From JAYWGN01 sp043778255 (GTDB taxonomy: Bacteria > Bacteroidota > Bacteroidia > Chitinophagales > Chitinophagaceae): a stretch of DNA of 64,000 nucleotides. The DNA is taken from the NCBI GenBank assembly GCA_043778255.1, contig JAYWGN010000008.1, forward strand, positions 60,433 to 124,432. Reading direction: 5' to 3'. Made by a program: the position numbers and the translations under genes. The notes below the pieces were generated by a model. That model searched no databases and had not been told where the DNA came from. It worked only from the letters and a program-made list of their open reading frames with translations. The first letter of the stretch is position 1; each line of letters begins with the position of its first letter. Below, in pieces: positions 28,301 through 37,151 of the stretch.

Positions 28301-28649
28301 CTAAATTTTCTTTTACCCTAAATTTAATTATTTTTTTGAGTAGTGCAGTGGGCAAAGGCTTATCTAGCTTAAGTTGTATGGTACCTTTACTGGTTGGGTA
28401 TTGTTGTAACTCAGTAGCAAATTGTGTAAATACCGTACTACTTGCAGGGTATAATCCAATATGATTTTTGTAAGCTGCATAATACAACAACATTTTGCCA
28501 AGTTTAAATGCCGGCATATTGTAACTTATTAATTGGGTAGCAGTTGGCGCATTTTTACTAATAATAGTCCTTAAATGTACTAACAAATTTTGTTGTGGTT
28601 GAGGCTGGTAATTTATATACTCCTCTACAGTATCATATTTTTTTGGCAT
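28278..28649 (-). CDS. DUF1801 domain protein (YdhG-like)
   Basis: A 123-residue small cytosolic protein of the DUF1801 family (related to the B. subtilis YdhG iron-chaperone group). Visible family features are YNMPAFKLGKMLLYYAAYKNHIGLYP, QYPTSKGTIQLKLDKPLP and the final basic helix LLKKIIKFRVKENLVK. Length is typical. Its last five codons (ILQK and stop) coincide with the partial unit of a neighbouring REP-like repeat, so the gene end may have supplied the repeat sequence. The biochemical role is not settled. Confidence 0.85.
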   Translation of the reverse strand: MPKKYDTVEEYINYQPQPQQNLLVHLRTIISKNAPTATQLISYNMPAFKLGKMLLYYAAYKNHIGLYPASSTVFTQFATELQQYPTSKGTIQLKLDKPLPTALLKKIIKFRVKENLVKSILQK

Positions 28650-28722
28650 TGGTATTAATATTTACATTTTCGCTAACTGTTAAATTATACATAATATCAT
28701 TTATATAAAATTTTCCATTCTA

Positions 28723-29481
28723 TTAACCTCCTTGCTGTAAATACTTTGTAAACATATTGTAAAATGCTAACATTGTTTCGTTGCCTTGTAATGTATGTTG
28801 GTGTAGCTGTATAGTTGTAGTATCGTGCCTTATGGCAGGGCCGGTTTGTAGTATAGCTGGGTTTTCATTTGCTATTTTATTAGCCGATGCTTTAATTAAG
28901 GGCAGCAACAACTCAAAGTTAATGTGCTGCTGTTGGCACCAATTGTAAGCCAATGTATATAGGCAATTGGTAAAGTTATTGGCAAACACTGCTGCAATAT
29001 GTAAGTCTAGTTTTTGGGAGGGTGTAGCTATTGTATAATTGCAATAAAGGCTTTGGGTAAATGCTTGTAACTGTGTTTCCACAGCATTGGTATTGCCTTG
29101 TATAACAAATGGTATAAGTGGCAAATTGGTAGTACCATACACCAAACTTTGTAACGGATATAATGCCCCATAAGTATTGGTACAACTTTGCAATATGCTT
29201 ATAGGCAATGCACCACTTGTATGTACTACCAATTTATTAAGCCCAACTAATTGTTGTACTACAGCTGGTACTGCATTATCGTTAACGGCAATTACATATA
29301 TATCGGCAGTGGTGTTAAGTATACTAAAGTGTTGGGTACTTTGGGTATTTAGTTGGTATGCTAATGCACTTGCAGTATTGGTATTGCTGCCTAATACTTG
29401 TACTACTTCATGCTTGTATTGGGTAAATAAAATACCCAAATTCCAAGCCACATTACCACTACCAATCAGTACTATTTTCAT
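28723..29481 (-). CDS. Rossmann-like / DUF2520 oxidoreductase-like protein
   Basis: A 252-residue protein. The N-terminal dinucleotide-binding fold has MKIVLIGSGNVAWNLGILF, as in ProC/F420-dependent NADP reductases, followed by YVIAVNDNAVPAVVQQL and VVHTSGALPISIL. The C-terminal helical DUF2520 part contains HIAAVFANNFTNCLYTLAY and RHDTTTIQLHQHTL. It is widespread in Bacteroidota, often noted next to a HAD-type phosphatase gene in related genomes; here it lies between DUF1801 and a long AT-rich gap. An NAD(P)-dependent enzyme is likely; the substrate is unknown. Confidence 0.86.
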   Translation of the reverse strand: MKIVLIGSGNVAWNLGILFTQYKHEVVQVLGSNTNTASALAYQLNTQSTQHFSILNTTADIYVIAVNDNAVPAVVQQLVGLNKLVVHTSGALPISILQSCTNTYGALYPLQSLVYGTTNLPLIPFVIQGNTNAVETQLQAFTQSLYCNYTIATPSQKLDLHIAAVFANNFTNCLYTLAYNWCQQQHINFELLLPLIKASANKIANENPAILQTGPAIRHDTTTIQLHQHTLQGNETMLAFYNMFTKYLQQGG

Positions 29482-29865
29482 AAAAATAAAATAAGGTAAA
29501 TAATAATTAAAAATTGTTGATGATTTAATTATTATGTTAAAGATAGCTTAAGTACCGCTCATCTTAAGTTTTATAATAGCTACAACTTATTGTACCATAA
29601 TGCAAAGTACACATTATTGGGTACAGCACTTTTTTTTCTAGTTTAATTTATTGAGTAATCCAACTTTATTATATACAATGCTTTACTTCCAATATAGCGT
29701 TAAGCTTTTGCAAATAGTTGTAATTAACAGTAATTTGTTAATTAAAGGGTTTATATGTGGCGTTTCTACATTTCATTTTTTTTAACAATCAATTTCCAAA
29801 TAGCAACTTATATTAGCATAGCAAATAGCATTTGTAGGGTAGGGTTTAGGCTATAGCTGAGTTGT
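29482..29865. other. AT-rich intergenic gap with nothing recognised
   Basis: 384 bp before the DUF2520 start (minus strand). No open frame, hairpin with T-run, tRNA or repeat was recognised. It must contain the promoter of the DUF2520 gene. Confidence 0.5.
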
Positions 29866-30897
29866 TTAAAGGGGTAAAGTACTAGTTATTCGTTCATATT
29901 TCAAAGACAACTTTTTATAAGCCGGACAAGAATTTTCTTTTATACAATTAATTATAAAAACACAAATATTTTTTTTATCATAAATCCCTCTTTTTAATGG
30001 TATTTTAACTAGCATATCTTCCGGTAACCTTGCACTATTATAATTTTTTTGCTTTACTAGTGTAACTATAAAATCATAATGTTGAATTTTTTCTTGGTAA
30101 TTATTTTTAAAAATAAAGCCTCTGTATTCGTTTGGTAATTTATAAAAACAAATATCGTAATACTTTTGTAATACTTCATTATAACTCGTATCTGTGTAAA
30201 TGTTAATTAGAGTTAATGCTAATGTGCTTATTTGGGTAATATTATTTAATAATTTATTTTTTATCAGAATAATGTCTTCTTGTTTTCTATATTTTGCTAA
30301 TGCAAATATGGCTAATTCAATTTCCTCAAAATTATAATCAGCATCTGCTCCATTATAAATTTTCCTGTTTCTTGTAGCTAGCTTTTTTATATAAGGATAA
30401 TACTTAGCATCTCCATCTACACCATTTAGTGATGTATAAGCCGCCTTTAAATAATTATGTTTTGTTATTAATAATGCTTCAATTTTATTGCTAGTATCTA
30501 ATTTCCCCCAGTTTGCTTCAATTAATAAATCATCAGAAACTTTTCTATACCAAAAGCCAAATTCTCCAGCATCTGTTTGTACCATTGCTGTATCGCTCAA
30601 ATTTTCCAATAATAATTTATAATGGTCAAATGTTTTTCTTTGTAATATTTCTCTGTATGCCGATGCTCTTAATACAGGATGCTCCGATTTGGTTAATTTA
30701 ATTAGTTCTTTATCGGTAGCTATCTCTCTTAAGCAAGGCTCTCTGCCCTCCACAATACCCTTTGTTACTATGTTGGTAAGTAGTGGTTGTAGTTCTTTAC
30801 TAAAGTCTTTAATTGCATATTTATAAGTAATATTGCCATCATTGTTGCACGAAGTTATGAATATACATAATGTAGTAAAATAAATTAGCTTAATCAT
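29866..30897 (-). CDS. Hypothetical lipoprotein with HEAT-like helical repeats
   Basis: A 343-residue protein not assigned to a family. It starts MIKLIYFTTLCIFITSCNND, a lipoprotein signal with a lipobox ending in Cys at residue 17, so it should be lipid-anchored in the envelope. The remainder is rich in short amphipathic helices, such as LIKLTKSEHPVLRASAYREI (HEAT-like), then KIEALLITKHNYLKAAYTSL and LAIFALAKYRKQEDIILIKN. This suggests an alpha-solenoid scaffold. No catalytic motif was seen. It stands alone between long gaps. Confidence 0.6.
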   Translation of the reverse strand: MIKLIYFTTLCIFITSCNNDGNITYKYAIKDFSKELQPLLTNIVTKGIVEGREPCLREIATDKELIKLTKSEHPVLRASAYREILQRKTFDHYKLLLENLSDTAMVQTDAGEFGFWYRKVSDDLLIEANWGKLDTSNKIEALLITKHNYLKAAYTSLNGVDGDAKYYPYIKKLATRNRKIYNGADADYNFEEIELAIFALAKYRKQEDIILIKNKLLNNITQISTLALTLINIYTDTSYNEVLQKYYDICFYKLPNEYRGFIFKNNYQEKIQHYDFIVTLVKQKNYNSARLPEDMLVKIPLKRGIYDKKNICVFIINCIKENSCPAYKKLSLKYERITSTLPL

Positions 30898-31081
30898 TAG
30901 GGTTAATTTATATAAAGGGCTTTCGTTTTTTGTATTGGCTTTTGTATTGCCAAATTATACCTAAAAATTTTCCCCACAATTAACCATTACATTAAGCACA
31001 ATAAATAATTAGCTTTTCTTTAAATCCCTTATTAAAATCCCAAGCCTTTAATTTTTAGTTCTTTCACCCCAAACCTTTTCC

Positions 31082-32674
31082 CTACCTAACTTTTAGCATT
31101 GGGCGTACTTGTTGGTTAGCACCGTTTTGTAGCCTTGCATAGTATATGCCTACGGGTAGGTTGGCACTTTCAAATGTAACGGAGTAAGTACCTGCATCGG
31201 GGTAATCTTTTTGTAACAAATTATTTATTACACGGCCTAAGGTATCTATTATTTGTATTAGTGTTGGGCCAGCATCTACCGTAAATTGTATTTTGGTATT
31301 GTTAGTAAATGGGTTAGGGTAATTGGTTATAAGTGAGTTGCCACTTGTATTTATTACACTACCTGCACAGCTTCCGCCTTTTATTAAGGGTAGGCTTTGC
31401 AATTGGCTATTAATATTGCTAGGGAACAGTCCTGCCACTACATTTTTGGGTAGGCAAAACCAGTTTTCTAACAAAGTGCTGTATATACTTCTAAAGTCGT
31501 ATTGCATTGGCACATTATCATTAACGGTTGGGCTAGCTGGTATAGTTGGGTTAGTGCCTAACATTCCACCATCTATTTTGCTACCAAATAGTAACATTGG
31601 TGCACCTGCACCATGGTCGGTACCTACACTTGAGTTCGATTTAATACGGCGTCCAAACTCACTAAAGGTCATACCTATTACTCTATCTTCTATTTGCAAA
31701 AACTTAAGGTCATCTTGAAAGGCTTTCATTGCATCACTCACATTTTTGAGCAAGTTGGCATGGCTACCTGTTGCGGTATCGGTACTATTTACTTGTATGG
31801 AGTGGGTATCAAACCCTCCGTAGCTTACCATATACACTCTTGTTTTTAGGCCACCTTTTACAAGCCTTGCTACTATTTTAAGTTGGTCGGCTAGTGAGTT
31901 ATTAGTAGGGTAAGGTGCTTGGCTAGTTACATTACTTGCAGCTGTTTTTATACTGGCACCATACTTTTGTGTTTGTTGGGCTACTAGGCGTATAAACTGT
32001 AACTCTTTACCAGCCGGTGTATTGGGCACTGGGTCGTTAGTACCATTTATAAGGTTGTAGAACGAGGTAGGGTTGGTAATACTCATACCCATATTAACCT
32101 GTGGCCCTTGAAAAGTAAGGGAGGTGGTAGAGCCTATTTGTATGGCCAATGGGTCGGGTGATGCTGTGTTGGGGTAGCCGTTAGGGAAATTAGGATACTC
32201 ATAATTCAAATACCTACCTGCCCAGCCTGTGTATATTTCTTGATTGCTGTTGCTGCCGGTCATCCATATATCTGTGGCTCTAAAGTGCGAAAAGTCGGGT
32301 TGGGGGTAACCTACGGCTTGTATTATTTTGGCTTTGCCTTCATTATACATGGTTTGGTAGCCCGTCATTGCGGGGTGTAAGCCAGTATCGGTTACGCCGT
32401 TTAATCGCAATATTTTTGGTTCGGCTATGGCTACATTGCTACGGGCATTGTTGTAAGCGGAGTAGGTGCTTATGGGTATTACCATATTAAGCCCATCGTT
32501 ACCGCCACTTAATTGTACTATTACTAGCACGTGGTCGGTGTTGGTATTGGTACTCATTAAGGCTTGTACCAAAGGCGATGTTTGGTTAAATGCTTTTACG
32601 GTATAGCCGTTAAGCAATGCTGGTAATACGGTAGCAGTGGGTATGCTATATTTTAAAAAATCTTTACGTTTCAT
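31082..32674 (-). CDS. DUF1501 protein with T9SS sorting domain
   Basis: A 530-residue protein of the DUF1501 (sulfatase/alkaline-phosphatase-like) family, which is routinely encoded beside DUF1800 and is of unknown activity. The N-terminus MKRKDFLKYSIPTATVLPAL resembles an atypical Tat-like or anchor signal. Family landmarks are VLVIVQLSGGNDGLNMVIP, YPQPDFSHFRATDIWMTG, YMVSYGGFDTHS, FSEFGRRIKSNSSVGTDHGA and PMLLFGSKIDGGMLG. The last 80 residues (NYPNPFTNNTKIQF to PMLKVR) are a T9SS sorting domain. It lies 253 bp downstream of the DUF1800 gene with a repeat element between; together they are probably one surface-enzyme system. Confidence 0.9.
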   Translation of the reverse strand: MKRKDFLKYSIPTATVLPALLNGYTVKAFNQTSPLVQALMSTNTNTDHVLVIVQLSGGNDGLNMVIPISTYSAYNNARSNVAIAEPKILRLNGVTDTGLHPAMTGYQTMYNEGKAKIIQAVGYPQPDFSHFRATDIWMTGSNSNQEIYTGWAGRYLNYEYPNFPNGYPNTASPDPLAIQIGSTTSLTFQGPQVNMGMSITNPTSFYNLINGTNDPVPNTPAGKELQFIRLVAQQTQKYGASIKTAASNVTSQAPYPTNNSLADQLKIVARLVKGGLKTRVYMVSYGGFDTHSIQVNSTDTATGSHANLLKNVSDAMKAFQDDLKFLQIEDRVIGMTFSEFGRRIKSNSSVGTDHGAGAPMLLFGSKIDGGMLGTNPTIPASPTVNDNVPMQYDFRSIYSTLLENWFCLPKNVVAGLFPSNINSQLQSLPLIKGGSCAGSVINTSGNSLITNYPNPFTNNTKIQFTVDAGPTLIQIIDTLGRVINNLLQKDYPDAGTYSVTFESANLPVGIYYARLQNGANQQVRPMLKVR

Positions 32675-32758
32675 AGGTACTAATTTTCTTTTTTTTAAAA
32701 TAGGATCTATTTATTTTATTTGCTATTTTGTTAGCTACACATATTAATTACCGAACAA

Positions 32759-32880
32759 TGCGTTAGGGATTGCAACGGAAATCCTTTTTTGCCGTTTTCT
32801 TTGCAAAAAAGACTTGCCTGCCGTTAGGTAGGTTGGAGTGTAAAGCCCGACCCCGCCTTGTATTTGGCGGGCTAACGCCC
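32759..32880. repeat. Composite repeat element between DUF1800 and DUF1501
   Basis: A locally GC-rich island in AT-rich surroundings: GCGTTAGGGATTGCAACGGA, then a GCCTGCC/GGTAGG small palindrome (32815-32832), then GCCCGACCCCGCC..GGCGGGCTAACGCCC. The first piece and the terminal AACGCCC match, from memory, a dispersed Bacteroidota intergenic repeat. The middle palindrome is a relative of the one inserted in the Rpn-type pseudogene. Confidence 0.6.
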
Positions 32881-32927
32881 AAAATATTATTTTTATGTTT
32901 ACTCATTTTTTTTGTAAAAAAAATTAA

Positions 32928-34613
32928 TTACGACAACTGATATTCCGACAATGCCATTAAATAAGAGAATAATGACTTGAGCCTATTATTAACCGTATTA
33001 AAATTGGTGGTATTGGTTGGTGCTGCTATGTAAGCATGCCAAGCATTGGTCCAATAATAATCGTACTGTTGTCCACTTAATAGTATTTGTGTTTTTATTT
33101 GTTTCTTACTTTCGTTGCTTAGTCCTATTCTAAAACTGGTGGTTAATATACCATCTATAAGGTCGTTAGGGTTGCCTGGGTTATACAATTGTTGTACCCA
33201 CACTGGTAGGTTAAATTGGGCTTTTATACCATTACGTGTATAGCCATTGGCTATCATGTTGTCTGTGTATTGGTTACGTTTGGGTAGAGTGTCGCTGTTA
33301 ATCCATATTTCGTGGAATGTTGGCTCTTGGTAATAGGCTTGCAAACCTGCTACATTTGGAGGGTCGCCAAGGTATTGTTGCATTACGGCCATACCTGCAT
33401 AAAAGTTGTACCAAAGGCCATAGTTAGTATCCCAATCGGTACTTGGGGCAAAGGTTACATTCATTTCTCGTACTGCTCCAATTACCAAATCTGATGGGTT
33501 CTTTATAATACAATTTTGGTTAAGTACATCATAAAAATGTTCGCTTTTAAATAGTGTTTGTAGCACTGGCTTTAGCTCGTAATTACCATTACGAAATATG
33601 GTGGCTAACGGTACTATTACATTAGCTTCGGTGGTTGCATCAATATCGTAATATACAAACCAACGGTACAGTTTACGCACTATATATTTGGCTACTTCTT
33701 GTTGGTTAAATATCATAGTGAGCAAATCATCTAACTCCAACAAACCTGCTGTAGCACCAGTACGACCGGTTATAATGGTATTGCCGTAGAACGATGAAAA
33801 TTGTTTGTTTACTGCTGAGTGTCGGCTACTAGTAAAGTAGCTAGTACCATTGGTATAATTTACTTGCCAACCCGTAAGTACTTTGGCGGCTTCTTTTACA
33901 TCGTTTTCGGTGTATTGCGAACCTGGGCCTTTGCCACAGCAAAATAATTCTTGTAGTTCTCTGCCATAATTTTCGTCGGGGGCAGTGGCTGTATTTTTTT
34001 CGCCATTGAGGTAGCGGAGCATTTGAGGGTCTATAGTTACACTACGTACTAATTGCTTAAAGTTACCCACTGCATTAGTTCGTATAAGGTTGTGGTGTGT
34101 ATAACTAAAGTTGCCAATGCCTACATCTTCCATTTCGGTACCAAAATGATTGGCTAGGAAAATGGTCATTTTTTCTCTTATACTTCTGCCTTGGTTTATA
34201 AGGTTGCCAGTCCACCACTTACGTAATGATTGGCGACGTTGCGATTGTACTACACCATCATTATTATTATCGTTTATCCATGTAGTGCCTTGGGCAATGT
34301 TGCCATCGGGGGTAGCACCTACTGTAGTAGTAGTGGTGTATTCCTTTACTGGTACGGCTGGCATAGGTTCGGTAGGTGTAAGTAGTTCATCTACACTTTG
34401 TGCCATTGTTTTGGTGGTAAAGTAATTTATATCCGAAATTTTAGCACCAAACATGGTACGTTTTAATAAATGTATAATTTCGTTTTTGCCCCAAGTACCA
34501 GTATATGGGCTTATGCCACTTGTTATGTTTCGTACAGTATTGGTACTGTGGTTAGTGGTTGCAATCGTATGTTTTTGTTTACGATGGGTTGCAAAAAATT
34601 CCCTTCTATCCAT
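32928..34613 (-). CDS. DUF1800 domain-containing protein
   Basis: A 561-residue protein of the DUF1800 family, the standard partner of DUF1501. Landmarks are EIIHLLKRTMFGAKISDINYF near residue 43, WWTGNLINQGRSIREKMTIF, FLANHFGTEMEDVG, NYGRELQELFCCGKG, AAKVLTGWQVN and KYIVRKLYRWFVYYD. No clear signal peptide is visible at MDRREFFATHRKQKH, a twin-Arg-free start common for this family in Bacteroidota. Activity is unknown. It is transcribed first of the pair and is divergent from the Rpn-type pseudogene (241 bp). Confidence 0.88.
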   Translation of the reverse strand: MDRREFFATHRKQKHTIATTNHSTNTVRNITSGISPYTGTWGKNEIIHLLKRTMFGAKISDINYFTTKTMAQSVDELLTPTEPMPAVPVKEYTTTTTVGATPDGNIAQGTTWINDNNNDGVVQSQRRQSLRKWWTGNLINQGRSIREKMTIFLANHFGTEMEDVGIGNFSYTHHNLIRTNAVGNFKQLVRSVTIDPQMLRYLNGEKNTATAPDENYGRELQELFCCGKGPGSQYTENDVKEAAKVLTGWQVNYTNGTSYFTSSRHSAVNKQFSSFYGNTIITGRTGATAGLLELDDLLTMIFNQQEVAKYIVRKLYRWFVYYDIDATTEANVIVPLATIFRNGNYELKPVLQTLFKSEHFYDVLNQNCIIKNPSDLVIGAVREMNVTFAPSTDWDTNYGLWYNFYAGMAVMQQYLGDPPNVAGLQAYYQEPTFHEIWINSDTLPKRNQYTDNMIANGYTRNGIKAQFNLPVWVQQLYNPGNPNDLIDGILTTSFRIGLSNESKKQIKTQILLSGQQYDYYWTNAWHAYIAAPTNTTNFNTVNNRLKSLFSYLMALSEYQLS

Positions 34614-34854
34614 AATATTAAGTATTAGTTTGGGTACTTTAATTGGTAGTAATTACTTACTGACTTGTAAGATACATGTTAGTTTAATTAAAATTAAATT
34701 AAAAAGGAACTTTTTTTTACAATCAAGTAAAAATACTTGGTTAGTTTTTTATTTCATAAAAATACTAATAGAACTAAATTATAGGATTTCAGGTTTTGTA
34801 ATAGAAATTATGATTTGTAATTTTATACATAATTTTGTACAATATACAATAACA

Positions 34855-35703
34855 ATGAGAGCAAAATATGTAAACCTGTTTACTGACTTTGGATTTAAAA
34901 AAATATTTGGGGAGGAGGCAAATAAGCCTTTGTTAATTGATTTTTTAACTTGCATAATACCCGAAGCTAATATTGTTGACCTTACATTTAAACCTAAAGA
35001 TAAATTGGGGCAAAATGCCGACGACAGAAAAGCTGTTTATGACATTTATTGTGAAAGTGCAAATGGCGAAAAAATTATTGTAGAATTACAAAAAGCTAAA
35101 CAGCTGTACTTTAAAGATAGAACTATTTACTACTCTACTTTCCCTATACAAGAACAAGCAGAAAGAGGTGAGTGCCTGCCTGCCGGACAGGCAGGGAATT
35201 TTGAATTAAAAGCAGTTTTTTGAATCGGAATTTTAGACTTTATAATTGAGGAGGATTTTCAATCAAAAAATGATGTTGTACATACTGCACAATTAAAGGA
35301 CAAGTACAATCAAATATTTTACAATAAGTTAAAATATGTGTACTTGCAAATGCCTAACTTTAATAAAGCAGAAAGTGAATTGGAAACAAGGCTTGATAAA
35401 TGGCTTTATTTCATAAAGCATTTAGAAGATTTTGAAACAATCCCCGAAATATTTAAAGATAAAATATTTATACAAGCATTTAAAACAGCAGAAATTGCCA
35501 ATTATACTTTAGAGGAAAGAGATGAGTATGAGCAAAGTTTAAAATATTTTAGGGATAACATAAATACAGTTTCTACTGCATTTGAAGATGGTGAAAATAA
35601 TAAGGCATTAAAAGTTGCAAAAATTTTAAAAGACCAAGGTATAGCGTTCGATATAATTGCAATTTCAACTGGGCTTTCAATTGAGGTTATAAGAAATTTA
35701 TAA
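34855..35703 (+). pseudogene. Rpn/PD-(D/E)XK nuclease-family transposase-like gene, broken by an in-frame stop
   Basis: From ATG 34855 (MRAKYVNLFTDFGFKKIFG) to stop 35703 a single frame encodes the whole family architecture, but a TGA at 35221-35223 (codon 123) cuts it. Upstream lie the nuclease-type segments RKAVYDIYCES and KIIVELQKAK; downstream, in the same frame, IGILDFIIEEDF and MPNFNKAESELETRLDKWLY. There is no frameshift. Just before the stop, an 8-residue insert (CLPAGQAG) encoded by a palindrome replaces the expected short link between QAERG and NFELKAVF. These proteins are dispersed mobile-like nucleases. The gene is probably inactive unless the stop is a sequencing error. It is flanked by the DUF1800 gene and the FtsX-like gene. 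Confidence 0.85.
35175..35195. repeat. In-frame palindromic insert in the Rpn-type gene
   Basis: CCTGCCTG and CAGGCAGG (8-bp perfect stem, 5-nt loop CCGGA) sit inside the reading frame and are translated as part of CLPAGQAG. The element is far more GC-rich than its host gene. Confidence 0.85.
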
Positions 35704-35735
35704 TAAAATAATTGTATTATAACTTTTTGTGCCTA

Positions 35736-36953
35736 TTAGTTCCTCAAATCTAATATTTGCTTAGCTGCTTTGGTAGCAGGTGAGTAAGCTGCTAATATGG
35801 TAATAATTGCCACGGTGGTTAGTACCAATACAAAGTCGGGCAATTGCATTTGTACAGGATAATAATCTATTAAAAAATTTCCGCCACCTAACTTTACAAA
35901 TTGAAATTGCTGCTGTAATAAACATATTGTAACACCTAACAATGTGCCCATACTTATGCCTACTAAGGCAAGTAGTACACCTTCGGTTAAAAATATTTTT
36001 TTTATATAATTATTGGTAGCGCCCATTGATTTGAGGATGCCGATATCCTTCTTTTTTTCTAATACTAACATGGTAAGTGAACCCACAATGGTAAACGATG
36101 CAATTATGAGTACCAAACAAAATATACCGTACACCATCCATTTTTCACTTTTCATTACACTATACAAACTTTTATTTTGTTGATACTTCGTTTGTACTAT
36201 ATAATTGCTGCCAAGGAGCTTTGCAATTTGTTGTTGTGCTTTGGGTATATCAGTTTCATTATTAAGCCCAATTTCTATAGCTGTATATTGGTTACTATCT
36301 AAGCCTATTAATGATTGTACAAAGTTAATATTGCTTAGTGCATACTTATTGTCAAACTCTTGTTGTATGGCAAAAGTGCTTGTAGGCGTAGCTTCGGCGG
36401 CACTAAAGTCATTAATATTACCTGTAAATTGTTTGCCTTTTATAGGCATATAAATAGTAACATTGCCTTGTATTTCGTTGCTAGTTATACCGAGGGCATT
36501 CTCTACACCGTAGCCTAGTAGCAGCTTTGGTAGGTTGGCGGTGCCAAGGTCGTAATCGCCTTTTATAATTTTTTGCTGAATAGTAGTTATGTTTTTAAAT
36601 TGGTCATCTACACCTTTGAGCATAACTATACTTTGGTTTTGTCCTACTTTAAGCAATGCTTTTTCTTCGGCTATATTAGCAATAGCTTTTACGTAAGTAA
36701 TAGTTTTTAATTGATTGTATTGTGCTGGGCTGAGTGTAAGTACTTTTCCTGTGTTGGGTATTATTTTTATATCGGTATAAAATCCGTTGTACAGCGACTT
36801 TACCAAATCGCTTAACCCATTAAATACACTAAGTATAATAAGCATAGCAGCAGTAACTAATGTAATAGCAGTAATACTCACCCAACTAATAATGTTAATA
36901 GCATTAGTACTTTTTTTTGACACCAAATATCGGTAAGAGAATTTGTAAAACAT
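35736..36953 (-). CDS. FtsX-like ABC permease (LolC/LolE type)
   Basis: A 405-residue inner-membrane protein with the MacB/FtsX layout: one N-terminal helix (SWVSITAITLVTAAMLIILS near residue 25), a large periplasmic domain (about 50-265), then three C-terminal helices. The conserved coupling segment KKDIGILKSMGATNNYIKKIF is near residue 305. It resembles LolC/E permeases that release lipoproteins toward the outer membrane, or related lipid extruders; no ATPase is adjacent. It follows rbfA in the same direction, an arrangement common in Bacteroidota, but here 191 bp of short phased repeats separate the two. Confidence 0.88.
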   Translation of the reverse strand: MFYKFSYRYLVSKKSTNAINIISWVSITAITLVTAAMLIILSVFNGLSDLVKSLYNGFYTDIKIIPNTGKVLTLSPAQYNQLKTITYVKAIANIAEEKALLKVGQNQSIVMLKGVDDQFKNITTIQQKIIKGDYDLGTANLPKLLLGYGVENALGITSNEIQGNVTIYMPIKGKQFTGNINDFSAAEATPTSTFAIQQEFDNKYALSNINFVQSLIGLDSNQYTAIEIGLNNETDIPKAQQQIAKLLGSNYIVQTKYQQNKSLYSVMKSEKWMVYGIFCLVLIIASFTIVGSLTMLVLEKKKDIGILKSMGATNNYIKKIFLTEGVLLALVGISMGTLLGVTICLLQQQFQFVKLGGGNFLIDYYPVQMQLPDFVLVLTTVAIITILAAYSPATKAAKQILDLRN

Positions 36954-36962
36954 TGTAGAAAT

Positions 36963-37058
36963 GTGCTAATGAGATAATGTGCTAGTGAGATAATGTGCTA
37001 ATGAGATAATGTGCTATTGTGCTAATGTGATAATGTGCTAATATGATAATGTGCTAAT
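36963..37058. repeat. Phased octamer array (12 units)
   Basis: Twelve consecutive 8-bp units with no phase slip: GTGCTAAT alternates mainly with GAGATAAT, with variants GTGCTAGT, GTGCTATT, GTGATAAT and ATGATAAT. The reverse complement is the CACATTAG family seen at 50935-51262. Confidence 0.92.
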
Positions 37059-37088
37059 CATAATATCAAGTAATGATATAACTCAATA

Positions 37089-37151
37089 TCAATAATTTAT
37101 TGTCAATTATTTATTGTCAATTATCAATTATCAATTATCAATTGTCAATTC
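37089..37151. repeat. Phased heptamer array (9 units) running into the rbfA stop
   Basis: Nine 7-bp units in register: TCAATAA, TTTATTG, TCAATTA, TTTATTG, then TCAATTA three times, TCAATTG and TCAATTC. The last unit contains the rbfA stop codon (37145-37147, TGA on the minus strand). Confidence 0.88.

Noticed and set aside
34453..34854. Upstream extension of the Rpn-type reading frame
   Set aside because: It overlaps the 5' part of the DUF1800 gene on the other strand and has no similarity to the family, whose normal start is the ATG at 34855.
34855..35703. Frameshift as the cause of the broken Rpn-type gene
   Set aside because: Manual translation shows both halves in the same frame with a TGA between, so a substitution, not an indel, is the defect.
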